Assembly: GCA_041483455.1 (NCBI GenBank)
Contig: JBGPFS010000124.1
Location: forward strand, 1-7,248
Length of the DNA: 7,248 nucleotides
From: JBGPFS01 sp041483455
Lineage (GTDB): Bacteria > Chloroflexota > Limnocylindria > Limnocylindrales > CSP1-4
Direction: 5' to 3'
In this document: positions 6,578 to 7,248 of the stretch, one piece after another
Layout: each line of letters begins with the position of its first letter
Position numbering within the stretch: the stretch's first letter is position 1
The notes under the pieces: generated by a model
What the model was told of the DNA's origin: nothing
Seen by the model: only the letters and a program-made list of their open reading frames with translations
The model's database searches: none
Program-made: the position numbers and the translations under genes

Positions 6578-7248
6578 ACTTTCGCCCTCGGGTCCAGGGC
6601 GTCGCGCAACCCGTCGCCCATGAAGTTGATCCCGAGCACGGTCAGCACGATCGCCATGCCCGGGAAGAACGGCCACCACCAGTTGCCCTGGGTGATGAAC
6701 TCGAGCGAGTTCGACAGCACGTTGCCCCACGTCGGCTGGGTCGCGTCCACGCCGAAGCCGAGGTAGCTGACGAAGGCCTCGCCGACGATGACGCCGGCGA
6801 TCGAGAGGGTCGCCACGACGATGAGCGGCGACAGCGAGTTGGGCAGGATGTGCCGGAAGATGATCCGCCGGTCGGAGACGCCGACCGCTCGCGCCGCGTC
6901 GACGAAGGCCTCCTCGCGCAGGCTCAGGAACTGGCTCCGGACCAGGCGCGAGATCCCGCCCCAGCCCAGGAAGCCGAAGATCAGCGCCACCGTCACCCAG
7001 CTCCCCGAGCCGAGGAACTTCGAGGCGACCAGGATGACGAACAGGAGCGGCAGCGACAGGATCGCGTCGACGATGCGCATCATGACCGTGTCGAGGAAGC
7101 CGCCGAAGTAGCCGGCGATCCCGCCCCAGATGGCCCCGATCACCACCGAGATCGAGGTCGCCAGGACGCCGATGACGAGCGACAGGCGCGCCCCGTTGAT
7201 CACGAGCGTGAGGACGTCGCGCTGGAGCCGGCCGGTCTCGCCCATCAC
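6574..7248 (-). CDS. dppC: Opp/Dpp-family ABC transporter permease, DppC-like (partial, N-terminus outside window)
   Basis: One of the two inner membrane subunits that form the channel of a peptide-type ABC importer. The 224 visible residues cover the BPD_transp_1 domain. Hydrophobic segments lie near residues 22-46, 58-78, 84-104, 142-160 and 195-212 of the fragment. The EAA loop that docks on the ATPases is at about 113-137, with E113-A114, G123, H133 and P136-N137. The C-terminus (GDGLRDALDPR) is typical of DppC. Family members are about 300 residues long, so some 75-90 N-terminal residues, including the first membrane segment, lie beyond the right edge. The GTG at 7248 is just the edge, not the start. 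The segment usually reading GTDxxGRD here reads GETGRLQRD, a small deviation. The stop overlaps the next gene's GTG by four bases. Substrate cannot be told from this subunit. Confidence 0.93.
   Translation of the reverse strand: MMGETGRLQRDVLTLVINGARLSLVIGVLATSISVVIGAIWGGIAGYFGGFLDTVMMRIVDAILSLPLLFVILVASKFLGSGSWVTVALIFGFLGWGGISRLVRSQFLSLREEAFVDAARAVGVSDRRIIFRHILPNSLSPLIVVATLSIAGVIVGEAFVSYLGFGVDATQPTWGNVLSNSLEFITQGNWWWPFFPGMAIVLTVLGINFMGDGLRDALDPRAKV

Noticed and set aside
6578..6730. Upstream extension of the DppD-like gene
   Set aside because: The frame is open but overlies the permease gene, and the added residues are not family-like. The GTG at 6577 has a good ribosome binding site and the GTGA overlap.
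1..7248. CRISPR arrays, tRNA or rRNA genes, insertion sequences, phage or defence genes
   Set aside because: I saw no regularly spaced repeats, no tRNA-like or rRNA sequence and no transposase or integrase motifs. Nearly all the DNA is accounted for by transporter genes.

Overview
The window is GC-rich (about two thirds G+C by eye). All of its genes lie on the minus strand, so transcription runs from the right edge to the left edge. Every gene belongs to the peptide/nickel/opine (Opp/Dpp) family of ABC importers. High G+C, frequent GTG starts and a lipoprotein binding protein with an Ala/Pro/Ser/Thr-rich tether suggest a high-GC, probably single-membrane bacterium, such as a Chloroflexota or actinobacterial lineage. 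No marker gene is present, so this placement is only an inference.

Layout in transcription order. First comes the tail of one transporter cassette: a DppC-like permease cut by the right edge (7248-6574), a DppD-like ATPase (6577-5420) and a DppF-like ATPase (5423-4266). The two junctions are 4-base GTGA stop/start overlaps. A 143-base gap follows (4265-4123) with a possible promoter, a 12-base palindrome and a very strong ribosome binding site. A second cassette then begins: a substrate-binding lipoprotein (4122-2365), a 123-base gap packed with perfect inverted repeats (2364-2242), a DppB-like permease (2241-1237), a DppC-like permease (1226-342) and a DppD-like ATPase that runs off the left edge (336-1). 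No gene-free stretch exceeds 300 bases.

How the parts work together. The lipoprotein captures the substrate outside the membrane. DppB and DppC form the membrane channel. DppD and DppF hydrolyse ATP on the cytoplasmic side. The second cassette is seen without a DppF, which may lie beyond the left edge or be supplied by the first cassette. The first cassette lacks its binding protein and DppB here, and these presumably lie beyond the right edge. The two DppD proteins match at 61 of 110 aligned residues (hand count), so they are diverged paralogues, not a recent copy.

I found no undescribed system. The parts most worth a second look are the structured gap between the binding protein and dppB, with a possible alternative RNA fold close to a dppB start that lacks a well-placed ribosome binding site, and the side-by-side arrangement of two related but diverged importers.
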